A stretch of DNA of 64,000 bases from Pseudoalteromonas sp. UG3-2 (GTDB taxonomy: Bacteria > Pseudomonadota > Gammaproteobacteria > Enterobacterales > Alteromonadaceae), in the NCBI RefSeq assembly GCF_037120705.1, contig NZ_JAWLJU010000002.1:310001-374000 (forward strand). Direction: 5' to 3'. Positions 52,008-60,605 of the stretch are shown here, piece by piece. Below the pieces are notes generated by a model that saw nothing but the letters and a program-made list of their open reading frames with translations, was not told where the DNA came from and made no database searches. The position numbers were made by a program, and so were the translations under genes. The stretch's first letter is position 1. Each line of letters begins with the position of its first letter.

Positions 52008-54379
52008 AATTTTAATAACCTTAGCGAGTTAGCAATGACGATAATTGAGCTGGCAGACATACCAATAACAGCCAGCCAAGGTGGCACTAACCCCAGTGCT
52101 GCTAGGGGTAAAATTGAGGCGTTATAAAGCAGTGAAATAGTGAGGTTCTGCTTTACAATACGACGGGTTTGCTGTGCTACTTGGCGTAATGCAAGAATGG
52201 CATTTAAGTCACTATTAAGCAAAACCACGTCCGCGGTATTTTTGGAAATATCCGCACCGGTGTCCATCGCCACAGAAAGGTGAGCACTATTAAATACGGG
52301 GCTGTCATTGATGCCATCGCCAACCATGGCTATTACTTCCCCTTGTTGCGACCACTTTTCTACCGCTTGCAGCTTCATTTTTGGCGTACAGGCAGTTTGA
52401 TAGCTGTCTAATGCCAGCTGCTCTGCTAATTCTTTACCGGCATTTGAGCTGTCTCCCGTGAGCATGTGACAACTAAGCGTTGATTGTTGTAATTGGCTTA
52501 CCACCCGCTCGGCATTGTCTTTGACTTTATCGTTAAAATAAAAGTCAGCCACCGGCTTTTGGTCAATAAACAACGTCGCTTGGGCAAAGGAAGCGTGAGA
52601 GTTAAACCAATTACTTTTGCCAAGTGCTATAGAATGCTGTTGCCAGTGTCCCTGAACCCCAGACCCTGCAACAATCTCAACATCATGAACTAAATTATCA
52701 TTGCTATTAAGGTGAGAAAAAGCGCGTGCAATAGGGTGCTCGGAATAGCGCTCGAGGGCTGCGGCTAATTCAAGTATCTGCTCTTCGTCGAACTCGCTCT
52801 GTAATAATTCCACATGGCGAATGGAAAAACGCCCCTCGGTGAGGGTACCGGTCTTATCAAACGCCACTCGGGTGAGCTTGGTTGCGGTTTCGAGCACATG
52901 GGCTTCTTTAATTAGGATGCCTTTTTTGGTTAAGCTTGCCACCGCACAGGTCAGCGCTGTGGGTATGGCCAAACTCAAGGCACATGGGCAGGTAGCGACA
53001 AGCACCGAGATGGTCACCCAAAATGCTTGTTCGGGTGACACTGAGTACCAACCTACCGCAGTGATCGACGCAAATACCAGCAAACAAGCAACAAACCACT
53101 GCGCAACTTTATCGGTGATTTCAACCAGCTTGGGCCGTTTAGTTAGGGCGTTGTGTTGCAGTCGAATAATTTGATTAAGTAGGGTGTTTTGACCAATCTT
53201 ATTGATCTCTAGCGTGATCACACCATCGTGGTTGACGGTACCAGCATACACTTGATGACCCTGAAATTTCTTTACCGGTAAGTGCTCACCGGTCATCATT
53301 GATTCGTCTACTGTGGTGTGGCCACGGATAACTAAGCCGTCGGCAGGAATGGTTTCACCGGCTTTGACCAGAATAATGTCATTGAGCTGGAGCTTTTTAG
53401 CCGCAACTGGCTGCTCATTATTGTTGCTGTCGAGTTTTCTTGCGGTCAGCGGCAGCAGCTTTTGCAAGTTGGCGGTAAACTCACTGGCTTTTAAACGGGC
53501 ACGAAACTCTAAGTATTTACCCAGTAATAGCAAAAAGGTAAACATACAAATGGATTCAAAGTAGACTTCACCCACCTCCATAAAGGTGGCGTAGGTACTG
53601 GCCCCGTATGCCCCAAAAATGGCCAGCGAAACGGGCAAGTCCATATTCAGTTGCTTGGCTTTAAGACCCTTAATGGCATTGGTTAGGAAGGGCATCGCCG
53701 AATAGAGAATAACCGGGGAGGCAAGGACTAAACTAATCCAGCGAAAATACTGTTCAAAATCTTCTTCCATGCCAGAAAACATGCCAAAATACATGGCAAA
53801 GGCAAACATCATGACTTGCATGGTCATCAGCCCAGCCACGCCTAATCGGCGGATGTAGGCTTTGGCAACTGCTTGTTTTTCTGCGGCTTCTTCATCGGCT
53901 TGGAATGGATAGGCCTTGTAACCAATTTCCATCAGCGATTTGATGATAGTGCTTAGCTTTACTTTGGACTCTTGCCAAACAATCATGGCGCGGTGGGTTG
54001 AGGTATTGACATCAACCCGGACGACACCACCTAATGACAGCAGTTGTTTTTCGATTAACCAGGCACAGGCGGCACAGCTTATTCCTTCGACACTGAGCAA
54101 GACTTCTTTATTCTCGCCGCTGGTTTCGACAAAATCTTCTTGTATTTCATCATTATCATAGCTCAGCAGCATTTTTAGCTGCTCAGGGACTAACTCTTCC
54201 ACTTTACCGGCGCTTTCGGTGCGGTAAGTATAATAGTCGCTCATACCCTGAGAAATAATGGTTTCTGCTACGGCTTGGCAGCCGATGCAACATACTGGCT
54301 GCTGCTCACCTTGAAACGCTACGCTGCCATCAAATCCCTTGGGGATCGGCTCTAAACAATGAAAACAAGACTTAGCCAT
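52004..54379 (-). CDS. ccoI: Copper-transporting P1B-ATPase CcoI
   Basis: 791 residues. An N-terminal Cys-rich stretch (CFHCLEPIP, CCIGCQA), HMA domain with GISCAACA (C102, C105), eight TM segments, ATCPCALSLAIPT (CPC in TM6), DKTGTLTEG with the phosphorylated Asp, TGEH and GDGINDSP hinge. The double N-terminal metal site and place between ccoH and ccoS identify CcoI/FixI, which loads Cu into the CuB site of cbb3 oxidase rather than detoxifying copper. ATGA overlap with ccoS; 8 bp after ccoH. Confidence 0.97.
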   Translation of the reverse strand: MAKSCFHCLEPIPKGFDGSVAFQGEQQPVCCIGCQAVAETIISQGMSDYYTYRTESAGKVEELVPEQLKMLLSYDNDEIQEDFVETSGENKEVLLSVEGISCAACAWLIEKQLLSLGGVVRVDVNTSTHRAMIVWQESKVKLSTIIKSLMEIGYKAYPFQADEEAAEKQAVAKAYIRRLGVAGLMTMQVMMFAFAMYFGMFSGMEEDFEQYFRWISLVLASPVILYSAMPFLTNAIKGLKAKQLNMDLPVSLAIFGAYGASTYATFMEVGEVYFESICMFTFLLLLGKYLEFRARLKASEFTANLQKLLPLTARKLDSNNNEQPVAAKKLQLNDIILVKAGETIPADGLVIRGHTTVDESMMTGEHLPVKKFQGHQVYAGTVNHDGVITLEINKIGQNTLLNQIIRLQHNALTKRPKLVEITDKVAQWFVACLLVFASITAVGWYSVSPEQAFWVTISVLVATCPCALSLAIPTALTCAVASLTKKGILIKEAHVLETATKLTRVAFDKTGTLTEGRFSIRHVELLQSEFDEEQILELAAALERYSEHPIARAFSHLNSNDNLVHDVEIVAGSGVQGHWQQHSIALGKSNWFNSHASFAQATLFIDQKPVADFYFNDKVKDNAERVVSQLQQSTLSCHMLTGDSSNAGKELAEQLALDSYQTACTPKMKLQAVEKWSQQGEVIAMVGDGINDSPVFNSAHLSVAMDTGADISKNTADVVLLNSDLNAILALRQVAQQTRRIVKQNLTISLLYNASILPLAALGLVPPWLAVIGMSASSIIVIANSLRLLKL

Positions 54380-54387
54380 AGGAACGG

Positions 54388-54879
54388 TTACTTATACTGC
54401 GGTGTTATTGCAATCACATCTTGGTGGGGAAGTTGGATCTTTTCTTTCATTTTCCAACTGCCATCCATAGGTTCAATAAAGATAGTAAAAGCGCCACTGT
54501 GGGGCTCATCTAATAAACCGGTAAATTCATCGCTGGCGTTCTTGGTTAAGGTGACAGCAAAATCGTACTTTTCGATTGTGCGGTGGTAAAAAGAGAGCTT
54601 TAAGGCATGTACATTAGAGTAATCGCCTTTGGTAAATTTAAACGACACCTTTTGGTTTTGAACGCGTAAATCGCCATGCAAATACAAAGCTTTGGCTTTG
54701 TTGAACTTACTTAATTCAAGATTAATGGCTTTGCCTTTTTTATAGTAGTCATCTACTACCATGTCGGGGCCGTTGCCGACAGCTAAAGTCACTAACAAGA
54801 CACAGGCAATGATGGTTGCTAGCGGGAAAAAGATTAAAAACCAGGGCCAAAAATTCTTATACCAAGGGGTCGGGTTCAT
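54388..54879 (-). CDS. ccoH: cbb3 oxidase assembly protein CcoH (FixH family)
   Basis: 163 residues. WYKNFWPWFLIFFPLATIIACVLL forms the single TM helix; VVDDYYKKGKAINLELSKFNKA is the FixH pattern, followed by a periplasmic beta domain (about 70-163) with FYHRTIEKYDFAVTL. FixH/CcoH is needed for cbb3 stability and works with CcoI. It heads the ccoH-I-S-SafE unit. Its promoter region contains a 17-bp palindrome. In many relatives ccoG precedes ccoH; here it does not. Confidence 0.92.
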   Translation of the reverse strand: MNPTPWYKNFWPWFLIFFPLATIIACVLLVTLAVGNGPDMVVDDYYKKGKAINLELSKFNKAKALYLHGDLRVQNQKVSFKFTKGDYSNVHALKLSFYHRTIEKYDFAVTLTKNASDEFTGLLDEPHSGAFTIFIEPMDGSWKMKEKIQLPHQDVIAITPQYK

Positions 54880-54911
54880 AGTTGCTCACAGGGCTATAAA
54901 ACTTGCCGATA

Positions 54912-54940
54912 TTCTACCGTAAGTTACGGTAAATACCTAA
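54912..54940 (-). promoter_or_regulatory. Palindrome within the ccoH promoter
   Basis: TACCGTAAGTTACGGTA (54915-54931) is a perfect 8-1-8 dyad. On the minus strand TAGAAT (54912-54917) can serve as -10 and TTAGGT (54935-54940) as a weak -35, with an 18-bp spacer, so the dyad lies inside the promoter as an operator would. Regulator unknown. Confidence 0.45.
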
Positions 54941-54968
54941 AAAAAAGCCTCCAATCGGAGGCTTTTTT
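54941..54968. terminator. Intrinsic terminator after ccoP
   Basis: AAAAAAGCCTCC (54941-54952) pairs with GGAGGCTTTTTT (54957-54968) across a 4-nt loop. It separates ccoNOQP from ccoHIS and implies a separate promoter for ccoH. Confidence 0.92.
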
Positions 54969-54997
54969 GATCTTAAATAAGCTTACAAACGGTGAGT

Positions 54998-55963
54998 TTA
55001 TTTTTCCTGAGACAGGCTATAAACGTACGCTGTAAGTAGGTGTACTTTATCTTCACCTAAGATCTCTTTCCAAGCTGGCATTACACCGGCACGGCCATGA
55101 CGTAGGGTTTCTTCAACCGCGCGTTGTGAACCGCCATATAGCCAGATGTTGTCAGTTAGGTTAGGTGCACCAAACGGTAGGTTATGGGCAACAGACCCTT
55201 TACCGTCCATACCGTGACAGGCAGCACACATAGCAAACTTGGCTTTACCCGCTGCGGCGTCTTTTTGGTTAACGGTACGACCCGATAGGCTTAACACGTA
55301 AGCGGTCATTTCTTTGATGCCTTGGTCGCCAAGCGCATCTTGCCAACCAGGCATAGCGGCAACACGGCCTTGTAATAGCGTTTCTTTGATCTTGTCAGGA
55401 GAACCGCCATACAACCAGTCATCATCCGTTAGGTTCGGGAAGCCAGTACCACCACGGGCGTCTGAACCGTGACACTGAGCACAGTTTTGCGCAAACAAAC
55501 GTTGACCGATTTCCAGTGCTTCTTCGTTCTTAGCCAGAGCTAATACGTCTTGCTTAGCAAACTCTTGGAAAATAGGACCGAAGCGAGCATCGGCAGCTTC
55601 AAACTCTTTATCAAGTTGAACCCACTCACCATTTGCCTTAGCTTTTTCAACGGCTTCCTTAGATTTTTCCAAAGAGGTAACCCCTTGGTTAGAACTGGTC
55701 CAGTTCAAAAAGCCTTCATAGTTACCTAAGCCAGGATACGCCGCAAGGTAATATACCGACCAAATAAAGGTGGCGAAGAACATGTAGGTCCACCACTTAG
55801 GCAGTGGGTTGTTTAGTTCTTCGATACCGTCAAACTCGTGGCCACAGCTTTCACCTTCTTTGACGCCTGTGTAGTTTTTCAGGTTCCAAAGTAGTAAGCC
55901 GAAAATCAGAGCTAGACATGCAAGGGTTAATACAATAACCCAGATACTCCAAAAGCTAGTCAT
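54998..55963 (-). CDS. ccoP: cbb3-type cytochrome oxidase subunit III (diheme)
   Basis: 321 residues. Two N-terminal TM helices (about 7-27 and 57-75), then two cytochrome c domains with CAQCH (C161, C164, H165) and CAACH (C246, C249, H250) and axial methionines in AAMPGW and GVMPAW. It carries electrons to CcoO/CcoN. Its ATG overlaps the ccoQ stop by 4 bp. A terminator at 54941 ends the operon. Confidence 0.97.
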   Translation of the reverse strand: MTSFWSIWVIVLTLACLALIFGLLLWNLKNYTGVKEGESCGHEFDGIEELNNPLPKWWTYMFFATFIWSVYYLAAYPGLGNYEGFLNWTSSNQGVTSLEKSKEAVEKAKANGEWVQLDKEFEAADARFGPIFQEFAKQDVLALAKNEEALEIGQRLFAQNCAQCHGSDARGGTGFPNLTDDDWLYGGSPDKIKETLLQGRVAAMPGWQDALGDQGIKEMTAYVLSLSGRTVNQKDAAAGKAKFAMCAACHGMDGKGSVAHNLPFGAPNLTDNIWLYGGSQRAVEETLRHGRAGVMPAWKEILGEDKVHLLTAYVYSLSQEK

Positions 55964-56145
55964 TTTTCAGACTCCTTTTCCTCATTAGAGATAGTGTTGT
56001 TGTGTTCTTTTTCATCTTCAAAGATGGCTTTGGCGGCGTCGTCAAAACGGCGTTTTGACCGCTTGCTGTAAGCCCATACAACAATCACTATAAACAATAT
56101 CAAAATTACCAGAGTCAAAATGCCTCTGTATGTGCCGTAATCCAT
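55960..56145 (-). CDS. ccoQ: cbb3-type oxidase subunit CcoQ
   Basis: 61 residues. One TM helix (LVILILFIVIVVWAYSKRSKRRFDDAAKAIF), with the SKRSKRRFDDAA segment that follows it in CcoQ/FixQ. CcoQ is small and helps keep CcoP in the complex. Lies between ccoO (5-bp gap) and ccoP (overlap). Confidence 0.95.
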   Translation of the reverse strand: MDYGTYRGILTLVILILFIVIVVWAYSKRSKRRFDDAAKAIFEDEKEHNNTISNEEKESEK

Positions 56146-56150
56146 AATAA

Positions 56151-56825
56151 TTACTTCAAGTGTGTGCCAAGTTGCTGTAAGTAGGCGATAAGTGCTTGCA
56201 TTTCTGTTGCACCTTTGCCGTCGTTCATCGCACGGATTTCATCAACCTGTGCTTGTAGCTCTGCATCATCACCGTAGCCTTTGCCATTGTAGCGGTCAGA
56301 AGACTTATCAATGCCAAATGCATCACGGAACACTTGTAATTTCTTCAAAGTATGGGTGGTATCAACTCTGTTGCTATCTAGCCATGGGTAACCTGGCATG
56401 TTCGACTCAGGTACTACCGAGCGCGGATCCATTAAGTGGGCATAATGCCAATCATCTGAATAACGCTCACCAACCCGTGCCAAATCAGGACCCGTACGCT
56501 TAGAACCCCACTGGAATGGGTGATCCCAAACTGATTCACCGGCGACTGAGTAGTGACCATAACGTTCAACTTCATCGCGGAAAGGACGGATCATCTGTGA
56601 GTGACAGTTGTAACAGCCTTCACGAACGTAGATATCACGGCCTTCCATTTCCAGCGCAGTCAGTGGACGTAATCCCTCAACTGGCTTAGTTGTGTCATCT
56701 TGGAACATTAGTGGCGTAATTTCTACTAAAGCACCAAAGCTAATCGCGAACACCGTTAGGATAGCCATTAGGCCAACGTTCTTTTCAACGATTTCGTGTT
56801 TGTTTGTAGAGTTATTGTTGCTCAT
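56151..56825 (-). CDS. ccoO: cbb3-type cytochrome oxidase subunit II (monoheme)
   Basis: 224 residues from ATG 56823-56825 (AAGGGG 8 nt upstream); a GTG two codons upstream is too near the ribosome site. One TM helix (about 18-38), [15 protein letters not shown] with heme c motif CxxCH, and later [20 protein letters not shown] with the distal Met. Canonical CcoO length. 12 bp after ccoN. Confidence 0.97.
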   Translation of the reverse strand: MSNNNSTNKHEIVEKNVGLMAILTVFAISFGALVEITPLMFQDDTTKPVEGLRPLTALEMEGRDIYVREGCYNCHSQMIRPFRDEVERYGHYSVAGESVWDHPFQWGSKRTGPDLARVGERYSDDWHYAHLMDPRSVVPESNMPGYPWLDSNRVDTTHTLKKLQVFRDAFGIDKSSDRYNGKGYGDDAELQAQVDEIRAMNDGKGATEMQALIAYLQQLGTHLK

Positions 56826-56837
56826 ACTCACTACCCC

Positions 56838-58271
56838 TTAAGCCACTTGTGGGTTAGCATCAGTAGCTAACTCGCCACTTTTTGCTGAAACCGTACGGTA
56901 TACGTTGTAAGCCATAATCAGCATACCTGCGACGATGAACACACCGCCAAGGAATCGCATGATGTAGAACGGCTTAGAAGCTTCAAGTGATTGTACGAAG
57001 CTGTACATTAAGGTGCCGTCAGAGTTTACTGCACGCCACATTAGACCCTGCATAACACCAGAGATCCACATAGCGACGATGTACAGTACAACACCCACTG
57101 TGTGTAACCAGAAGTGCGTGTTAATCAGCTTAATGCTGTACATGTTACCGTGACCAAATAGTGCTGGGATCAGGTGATAAATTGCACCGATAGAGATCAT
57201 TGCAACCCAACCTAGCGCACCAGAGTGTACGTGACCTACAGTCCAGTCTGTGTAGTGTGAAAGCGCATTAACTGACTTAATCGCCATCATTGGACCCTCA
57301 AAGGTAGACATACCGTAGAACGACAGTGAAACCACGAGGAAACGTAGAATTGGGTCAGTACGAAGTTTGTGCCACGCACCTGAAAGCGTCATGATACCGT
57401 TGATCATACCACCCCAAGAAGGCACGAATAGAATCACTGACATCACCATACCTAGAGACTGCGTCCAGTCTGGTAGTGCTGTGTAGTGTAGGTGGTGAGG
57501 ACCAGCCCAGATGTAAAGTGAAACCAGCGCCCAGAAGTGAACAACCGATAGACGGTAAGAATACACCGGACGGCCAGCTTGTTTTGGTACAAAGTAATAC
57601 ATCATACCAAGGAAACCAGCAGTAAGAAGGAAGCCTACCGCGTTGTGACCATACCACCACTGAACCATGGCATCTACCGCACCGGCGTAGATTGAGTATG
57701 ATTTAGTCAACGAGATTGGCACAGCCATGCTGTTTACAATGTGAAGAACAGCAACGGTGATAATGAAACCAGCATAGAACCAGTTTGCTACATAAATGTG
57801 TGACACTTTACGCTTAATAAGAGTACCGAAGAATACTACTGCGTAAGTTACCCATACCACTGCGATAGCAATATCAATTGGCCACTCAAGCTCAGCATAC
57901 TCTTTAGAAGAAGTAATACCTAGCGGTAGCGTGATAGCTGCTGCGACGATAATGGCTTGCCAGCCCCAAAATGTGAATGCGGCAAGTTTGTCAGAGAACA
58001 GGCGCGTTTGACACGTGCGCTGCACAACATAGTAAGAGGTTGCAAATAGTGCACTTGTACCAAATGCAAAGATTACTGCGTTCGTATGTAACGGACGTAG
58101 TCTAGAGTATGTTAACCATGGAATGTCGAAGTTTAACGCAGGCCACGCAAGTTGCGCTGCGATAAATACACCTACACCCATGCCAACAATGCCCCAAATC
58201 ACTGTCATGATAGCGAATTGGCGTACAACTTTATAATTGTACTCAGTTTGTGATGCTACTGTTTGGCTCAT
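56838..58271 (-). CDS. ccoN: cbb3-type cytochrome oxidase subunit I
   Basis: 477 residues, about twelve TM helices. Heme b/b3 and CuB histidines lie in conserved blocks: [37 protein letters not shown] and [29 protein letters not shown] is the classic CcoN segment. It is the catalytic subunit of a high-affinity oxidase for growth at low oxygen. First gene of ccoN-O-Q-P. A FNR-type site lies 196 bp upstream. Confidence 0.99.
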   Translation of the reverse strand: MSQTVASQTEYNYKVVRQFAIMTVIWGIVGMGVGVFIAAQLAWPALNFDIPWLTYSRLRPLHTNAVIFAFGTSALFATSYYVVQRTCQTRLFSDKLAAFTFWGWQAIIVAAAITLPLGITSSKEYAELEWPIDIAIAVVWVTYAVVFFGTLIKRKVSHIYVANWFYAGFIITVAVLHIVNSMAVPISLTKSYSIYAGAVDAMVQWWYGHNAVGFLLTAGFLGMMYYFVPKQAGRPVYSYRLSVVHFWALVSLYIWAGPHHLHYTALPDWTQSLGMVMSVILFVPSWGGMINGIMTLSGAWHKLRTDPILRFLVVSLSFYGMSTFEGPMMAIKSVNALSHYTDWTVGHVHSGALGWVAMISIGAIYHLIPALFGHGNMYSIKLINTHFWLHTVGVVLYIVAMWISGVMQGLMWRAVNSDGTLMYSFVQSLEASKPFYIMRFLGGVFIVAGMLIMAYNVYRTVSAKSGELATDANPQVA

Positions 58272-58575
58272 TTTCTGGATTCCGCTGCAATTTATTGCGA
58301 TTAGAAATGAATTACCTGAATTACAGGCCCTAGTTATATTTCTTCAAGCCCGTCATGTTTTCACTCAAACCTTGAGTGCAAACCTAACCAGCCCGAGAAA
58401 CCTTTATTTTTGCGAGGAAATAATAATTTTTTTGCTGCTGAAAAGATACCAAAAACACCTAAAATTATGACATCAATCAATTTTTAGCGCGCTTTTTGTA
58501 TGCTTCTTAAGCGACCTAGCAATTGTCTTTAAACTTGCGTACACTGCGCAGGTTTAAGTTGTGACGGTAACCAGC
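58272..58575. other. 304-bp ccoN / lipoprotein intergenic region
   Basis: It holds the ccoN promoter (FNR box 58467-58480 and a TATCTT -10 at 58443-58448) and a long ccoN leader of about 160 nt. Within the leader CACTCAA (58362-58368) and TTGAGTG (58372-58378) form a perfect 7-bp hairpin. No gene is seen in it. Confidence 0.6.
58467..58480 (-). promoter_or_regulatory. FNR/EtrA box of the ccoN promoter
   Basis: On the minus strand TTGATTGATGTCAT matches TTGAT-N4-ATCAA at eight of ten positions. The -10 TATCTT at 58443-58448 puts its centre about 40 bp upstream of the transcription start, the class II position for activation. Confidence 0.6.
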
Positions 58576-59007
58576 ATGATTGCAAAGCAATTAACCATGG
58601 CAATGCTAGGATTTTTCCTCGTGGCCTGTTCAGACCCGACTGCTATTATACATGAACGTTCAGAAAATAGTGAAAGTTCAGTAACAAAAAATGTTTGTTT
58701 GTCGCAATCCCCTTGTAAACTTTCCGAGCATCTCTCGTTATACCTAGGTTCCGCAAGGGTTGAGCCCGAAACCGAGTTTGTTATTCAGCTTGAAACTAAT
58801 ACTAAAGTTGAAGTGAAATCGGCGTGGCTCGAAGGGGAAAACATGAATATGGGGCGTATTCCGGTATTTTTTGACGATAGCCTCACAGCAAGTGCCATGG
58901 TGGGCATGTGTAGTGACCCTAAGATGCGCTGGTTATTGCGCTTAGATGTGGTGGTGAATGGTCAAGCTCAGCTCTATAGCCAGCCAATCATAGTGAGTTA
59001 CCAATGA
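58576..59007 (+). CDS. Met-rich lipoprotein, possibly YtkA/FixH-like
   Basis: 143 residues from ATG 58576 (a GTG 15 bp upstream is possible). Lipobox LVAC with C18 after MIAKQLTMAMLGFF. The mature part (about 50-143) has a beta-rich appearance; ENMNMGRIPVFF and SAMVGMCSDPKMRWLLRLDV place five Met and one Cys close together, a pattern that resembles the YtkA/FixH domain and could bind Cu(I). That similarity is by eye only. It is divergent from ccoN and overlaps the Gre-like gene by 4 bp. I do not recognise a named family. Confidence 0.65.
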   Translation: MIAKQLTMAMLGFFLVACSDPTAIIHERSENSESSVTKNVCLSQSPCKLSEHLSLYLGSARVEPETEFVIQLETNTKVEVKSAWLEGENMNMGRIPVFFDDSLTASAMVGMCSDPKMRWLLRLDVVVNGQAQLYSQPIIVSYQ

Positions 59008-59480
59008 ATAAAAGCGTTTTTATTGAACATTTAAAGTTTGCCTTAGAGCAGCAGTTACTGAATGCCACGGCAGCCGCCAACAGCGCTCGGGCGGACGCGA
59101 CTCATGAACAAAGCGCAGCAGAGACGCAATATGACTCGCTAAGCATTGAATACGGCTATTTGGCTGAAGGGCAAAGCGAAAGAGTGGATGCCTTGCACCG
59201 GGCGCAAAACGAAATAGTGGCACAACTGCAGCTGCAACACAGCAATACCGTAGGGCATAACAGCTTGGTGGAACTGATTGACGAGTCAAATCAATCGCAC
59301 TGGTTTTACTTGGCTCCATGCGAAGGCGGGTTAAAAGTAGCATGCAAAGGGCAAACCGTAATGGTACTCACCTTTGCTGCGCCTCTGGGGCAACAGTTAC
59401 GCGGTTGCCAAGTGGATGATGAATTCACCTTTGCCTTTAATGGTCGTCAACAAAGCTTGTGTGTAGCACAAATTTTATAA
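59004..59480 (+). CDS. GreA/GreB-like domain protein
   Basis: 158 residues. N-terminal helices with ADATHEQSAAETQYDSLSIEYGYLAEGQSERV; C-terminal FKBP-like part with FAAPLGQQLRGCQVDDEFTFAFNG, which recalls the SPLGxALLGKxxGDEV of GreA. Annotated relatives are called transcription elongation factor GreAB-like; they lack the full GreA coiled coil length, so whether it stimulates RNA polymerase cleavage is uncertain. The ATG overlaps the lipoprotein gene stop (ATGA), so the two are co-expressed. Convergent with the GlxA-type regulator. Confidence 0.75.
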   Translation: MNKSVFIEHLKFALEQQLLNATAAANSARADATHEQSAAETQYDSLSIEYGYLAEGQSERVDALHRAQNEIVAQLQLQHSNTVGHNSLVELIDESNQSHWFYLAPCEGGLKVACKGQTVMVLTFAAPLGQQLRGCQVDDEFTFAFNGRQQSLCVAQIL

Positions 59481-59493
59481 AGCGATTGCGCGC

Positions 59494-60486
59494 TTAAGAA
59501 AACAGTTTACGGCGCACAATACCACGGTAACTGGTAGGCGACTTTCCCATCTGCTGTTTAAACACTCGACTTAACTGCCCCTGAGAGTTAAAGCCGCAAG
59601 CCAGCGCGATATCTTGAATGGATAAATCGCTGCTGGCCAATAACTCCTTCGACATTTCTACTCTTAGCTGTTGTAAATAAGCGACCGCTGTTTGACCTGT
59701 GGCTTGTTTGAAGCGCCGATTAAAGGTGCGGTAGCTCATATCAAACTGGGCGGCAACACTGGGTAATGACAGCTCCGTTGCGGCATTGTTTTTCAGCCAA
59801 AATTGAATGGCGGCGATTTGCTCATCGGCGTGGCGGTCTACGGCCCCTTCAAGATAACGTTGTTCTTCATAAGGTTTTCTTATTTCATGGGAAAAGTTTT
59901 GCTGTACGTGGTGAGCGGCGTCAATGCCATAAAGTAATTCAATCAAGTGGACGATGACATCGGCTAAGGCGTTTAAGCTGGCGACGGTATAAATACGCTC
60001 TGATTGGGTAATAAAGTAGTCAGGCTTTAAATCAACATTGGGGTACAAAGTGGCAAACTGTTTGGCGAAATGCCAATGGGTGGTCGCAGAGTGGCCATTG
60101 AGCAAACCACTTTGCGCCAAAAAGCAAACCCCAGTACCGACTCCAACCAAAGTGCTGCCGGCTTCCCAAGCATCGGCCAAAGAGGTGCTAAGCTCAGGGT
60201 TACGCTGCACAATGGGGCGTGGGTTGCGCCAAATACTTGGAACAATAATGTAGTCATACAAGGGCAGCGAGCTAAAATCGCTTTGCGCGTGTAAAGACAA
60301 AGCGTTGTCGGTATTCACGGCTTCGCCATCGCTGCTGCAAAGCTCCACGGTTAAAGGCGTAAAGGATGGTTTGCCGTGAACGCGAGCAAACGCTTGACCC
60401 GCCTTAAGCATTTCTAGCGGCAAAGTCACACTGGTAACTAACATATGTTGATACAGCACGATAGCAATGCGAGTAGTAGGTTGCAT
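59494..60486 (-). CDS. AraC-family regulator with DJ-1/PfpI domain (GlxA-like)
   Basis: 330 residues. Residues 6-185 are a DJ-1/PfpI-type amidase-like domain (YDYIIVPSIWRNPRPI, VGVGTGVCFLAQSGLL with a cysteine at the elbow), and 220-325 a double HTH: LSLPSVAAQFDMSYRTFNRRFKQATGQ and LSIQDIALACGFNSQGQLSRVFKQQMGKSPTSYR. GlxA-type regulators usually sense small nitrogenous ligands. It is divergent from fabY, and three TCAAT repeats at 15-bp intervals lie in front of fabY. A role in fabY control is inference. Confidence 0.93.
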   Translation of the reverse strand: MQPTTRIAIVLYQHMLVTSVTLPLEMLKAGQAFARVHGKPSFTPLTVELCSSDGEAVNTDNALSLHAQSDFSSLPLYDYIIVPSIWRNPRPIVQRNPELSTSLADAWEAGSTLVGVGTGVCFLAQSGLLNGHSATTHWHFAKQFATLYPNVDLKPDYFITQSERIYTVASLNALADVIVHLIELLYGIDAAHHVQQNFSHEIRKPYEEQRYLEGAVDRHADEQIAAIQFWLKNNAATELSLPSVAAQFDMSYRTFNRRFKQATGQTAVAYLQQLRVEMSKELLASSDLSIQDIALACGFNSQGQLSRVFKQQMGKSPTSYRGIVRRKLFS

Positions 60487-60553
60487 CTGCTCCGACCTCT
60501 TTGTTGTGGCGAAAAATGTGTTATTAATGGCGCATAATGCAAAAAGTTTAATT

Positions 60554-60588
60554 TCAATGCAATTAAAATCAATGTCATCATTTTCAAT
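60554..60588 (+). promoter_or_regulatory. Three TCAAT direct repeats spaced 15 bp, upstream of fabY
   Basis: TCAAT occurs at 60554, 60569 and 60584, each flanked by similar bases (TTCAATGC, ATCAATGT, TTCAATCA), ending 17 bp before the fabY ATG. AraC-family proteins bind direct repeats, so these may be sites of the adjacent regulator. Confidence 0.35.
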
Positions 60589-60605
60589 CAGACTTTAGGA
60601 ATACC

